Source of the DNA: Colwellia sp. RSH04
GTDB lineage: Bacteria > Pseudomonadota > Gammaproteobacteria > Enterobacterales > Alteromonadaceae
NCBI RefSeq assembly: GCF_003545765.1
Contig: NZ_QXIO01000002.1
Span: forward strand, 372,001-436,000
Direction of reading: 5' to 3'
Length of the DNA stretch: 64,000 nucleotides
Shown here: positions 62,354 to 64,000 of the stretch, in pieces
Position numbering within the stretch: the first letter of the stretch is position 1
How the letters are laid out: every line of letters begins with the position of its first letter
Made by a program: the position numbers and the translations under genes
The notes under the pieces: generated by a model
Told to the model about the DNA's origin: nothing
Database searches by the model: none
Seen by the model: only the letters and a program-made list of their open reading frames with translations

Positions 62354-64000
62354 GATGCTCTCCTTTGTTCTGAATCGCTTGAGGTAGCCTTGTTTATTGC
62401 GTGACTGTCAATCAAGGTAGCAATATTAAGCTGTGTTTGAATGCGTGAGTTACTGCCATCTTGGAAAGTAATAACGGTATCTATATCTACCGCTTCTTGC
62501 CCATCATAAATGGCTTCAATAATGTCACCGTATTTATCAGCAATAACGGTTCTTCTTACTTTACGAGTACGCGTTAATTCACCGTCATCAGCATCAAGTT
62601 CTTTATACAATAAGGTGAATTTATTAATTTTTTGTGCATCAGGCAGCGTATCATTAACCTTTTGAATTTCTTCAGTAAGCTTTTGGTAAACTTCAGGTAA
62701 TGTTGATAGATTAGTGTAATTCGTAAATGAATAACCCTGTTGCTCTGCCCACTTAGCTACAATAGAAAAACGAATACAAACAATTGCACTAAGATAGGGT
62801 TTGTCTTTACCTAAAATTACGGCTTCACCAATGAAAGATGAAAACTTCAGCTTGTTCTCAATATATTGTGGCGAGTACTGAACGCCAAAACTGGTTTTAG
62901 CTAAATCTTTAATACGATCAATAATGACTAAATGGCCAGAAGGCTTAAAGTAACCGGCATCACCAGTATGCATCCAACCGTCAATCACATCTTCGTCATA
63001 GGCTTTTTGGTTATCTAAATAGCCGGTAAACATACCAACCGTTTTAGCAATCACTTCACCAACACCTTCTTTATCAGTGTTGATTACTTTCACTTGTGCC
63101 GTATCAAAAGCGACACCAACACTGTCATAATCAACATCATCAGCTTGATGAACGGTATAAGCACCACATAATTCTGTTTGGCCATATAGCTGTCGAAGAG
63201 GCACGCCAATCGTTTGAAAAAACCTAAAGGTATCAGGGCCCATGGCTGCACCACCCGTTGCCGCAGATTTTAAGAAGCTAAAGCCTAATCTATCTTTTAA
63301 TGCGTTCATTAATAACAAGTCAGCTAACCAAGAACGTTGTCCTTGAGCTTGTTTTTTCTCAGCTAAATCATATGCAAAATTAAACAGCTTTTGTTTTAAT
63401 GGCGTTGAATCCATCATCCGTGCTTTCACATCAGCCAAAATACCTTCCCACACCCGTGGTGCCAGTAAAACAAAGCTTGGGCCAATTTCACGTAAATCAG
63501 CCATTAAGGTTTCTTGCTCTTCAACAAAATTAACAATTTGACGTGCAATTAACGCTTGGCCTACGGCGTAAACTTGCTCCATAATCCAAGGTAAAGGCAG
63601 TACAGAAACATAGTTATCACCGGGTTGACGCGGATCGGCTCTAAGATAAGAACTGCAATGTTTAACAAAGTTTCCACCCGATAAAAACGCAATTTTAGGC
63701 TTTGATGTTGTGCCAGAGGTAGTACAGTAAATTGCAGTTTCTTCTGGAGAGGTTGAGTCAACATAATGATTATAAAGTTCAGGTGATGACTCATCGATAG
63801 CCCGACCTTGTTCATACAGTTCTTCAATACTAACAAGGCGTTTATCATTATATTTACGCATACCGCGAGGATCACAATACACAATAATTTTAACATCAGG
63901 TATTTCATCACCTAATTCTAAAAGTTTGTCACACTGTTCTTCATCTTCAGCAATAACAACGGTGGCATTGCTTTTATTTAATAAATAAACCACTTCTTCA
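62350..64000 (-). CDS. AMP-dependent acyl-CoA synthetase (5' partial)
   Basis: The frame runs off the right edge; the GTG near 63993 is not a real start since the codons before it (Glu, Glu) continue open. ~549 residues visible. It has the long-chain acyl-CoA synthetase motifs IYCTTSGTTSKPKIAFLSGGNF (P-loop), ATGGAAMGPDTFRFFQ, LYGQTELCGAYTVH, GWMHTGDAGYFKPSGHLVIIDRIKDLAKTSFGVQYSPQYIE and SGE-type C-terminal LTRTRKVRR. It lies upstream of the permease genes and overlaps LivH by 4 nt, so it is translationally coupled to the transporter. Confidence 0.9.
   Translation of the reverse strand, partial: EEVVYLLNKSNATVVIAEDEEQCDKLLELGDEIPDVKIIVYCDPRGMRKYNDKRLVSIEELYEQGRAIDESSPELYNHYVDSTSPEETAIYCTTSGTTSKPKIAFLSGGNFVKHCSSYLRADPRQPGDNYVSVLPLPWIMEQVYAVGQALIARQIVNFVEEQETLMADLREIGPSFVLLAPRVWEGILADVKARMMDSTPLKQKLFNFAYDLAEKKQAQGQRSWLADLLLMNALKDRLGFSFLKSAATGGAAMGPDTFRFFQTIGVPLRQLYGQTELCGAYTVHQADDVDYDSVGVAFDTAQVKVINTDKEGVGEVIAKTVGMFTGYLDNQKAYDEDVIDGWMHTGDAGYFKPSGHLVIIDRIKDLAKTSFGVQYSPQYIENKLKFSSFIGEAVILGKDKPYLSAIVCIRFSIVAKWAEQQGYSFTNYTNLSTLPEVYQKLTEEIQKVNDTLPDAQKINKFTLLYKELDADDGELTRTRKVRRTVIADKYGDIIEAIYDGQEAVDIDTVITFQDGSNSRIQTQLNIATLIDSHAINKATSSDSEQRRAS

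Overview
The window comes from an AT-rich marine gammaproteobacterium of the Alteromonadales, most like Colwelliaceae (Colwellia/Thalassotalea). The basis is the low G+C, the Vibrio/Shewanella/Colwellia-type gene neighbourhoods (perM-tusA-like-bepA-yfgD-DUF2069-hda-DUF2066-purM-purN; yfbV next to ackA-pta; bamC/gcvR/bcp), and lineage-typical small families (VC2046/SO_2500-like, DUF2375/TIGR02922-like, rhombosortase). No rRNA, tRNA, CRISPR array or recognisable transposase gene was seen. Both edges cut a gene: a DUF5916 outer-membrane protein at the left and an AMP-dependent acyl-CoA synthetase at the right.

Layout. 1-6.6 kb: end of the DUF5916 protein, a META-domain lipoprotein, cysK, a small lipoprotein, DUF1653, acylphosphatase and rlmI. 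6.6-15.4 kb: a 1382-residue thrombospondin type-3 repeat protein ending in a GlyGly-CTERM-like tail, small membrane/unknown proteins, ggt, a DTW-domain tRNA modification enzyme and the rhombosortase rrtA that could process the GlyGly-CTERM protein. 15.4-31.1 kb: S9 peptidase lipoprotein, YchJ-like, RstAB-like two-component system, xthA, rlmA, yfbV, ackA-pta, a 640-base gene-free stretch with a DnaA-box-like palindrome, ACT protein, Spx/YffB-like, dapE, a VanY-like peptidase and DUF2897.

31.2-41.6 kb is the most remarkable part. A 10.4-kb block is bounded by perfect 21-bp terminal inverted repeats (31182-31202 and 41567-41587), flanked by a perfect 7-bp direct repeat AGTAAAC on both outer sides. 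The cargo is all on the minus strand: BlaI-like repressor, M56 metallopeptidase, CzcC/CzcB/CzcA efflux, HupE/UreJ, 'transmembrane anchor' protein, a DUF6488-like protein and MipA/OmpV. No transposase is inside. It looks like a non-autonomous, cargo-carrying transposon (a mobile insertion cassette) for heavy-metal handling that landed between the convergent genes DUF2897 and bamC, beside a terminator. A 5-nt-spaced palindrome (ACCGAT-N5-ATCGGT inside A/T runs) occurs twice in it, before the repressor gene and at the start of czcC.

41.6-64 kb: bamC, gcvR, bcp, mgsA, perM, TusA-like, an unknown gene, bepA, yfgD, DUF2069, a lipoprotein with a HELAH zinc motif, hda, DUF2066, purM, purN, DUF3108, then a leftward operon of a thioesterase, a PaaK-like CoA ligase, a branched-chain-type ABC transporter (F, substrate-binding protein, M, H) and an acyl-CoA synthetase. 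The last set looks like uptake coupled to CoA activation of a carboxylic acid. Several starts were moved from the longest frame to ATG/GTG/TTG codons supported by a Shine-Dalgarno sequence or a signal peptide; each is explained in its entry.
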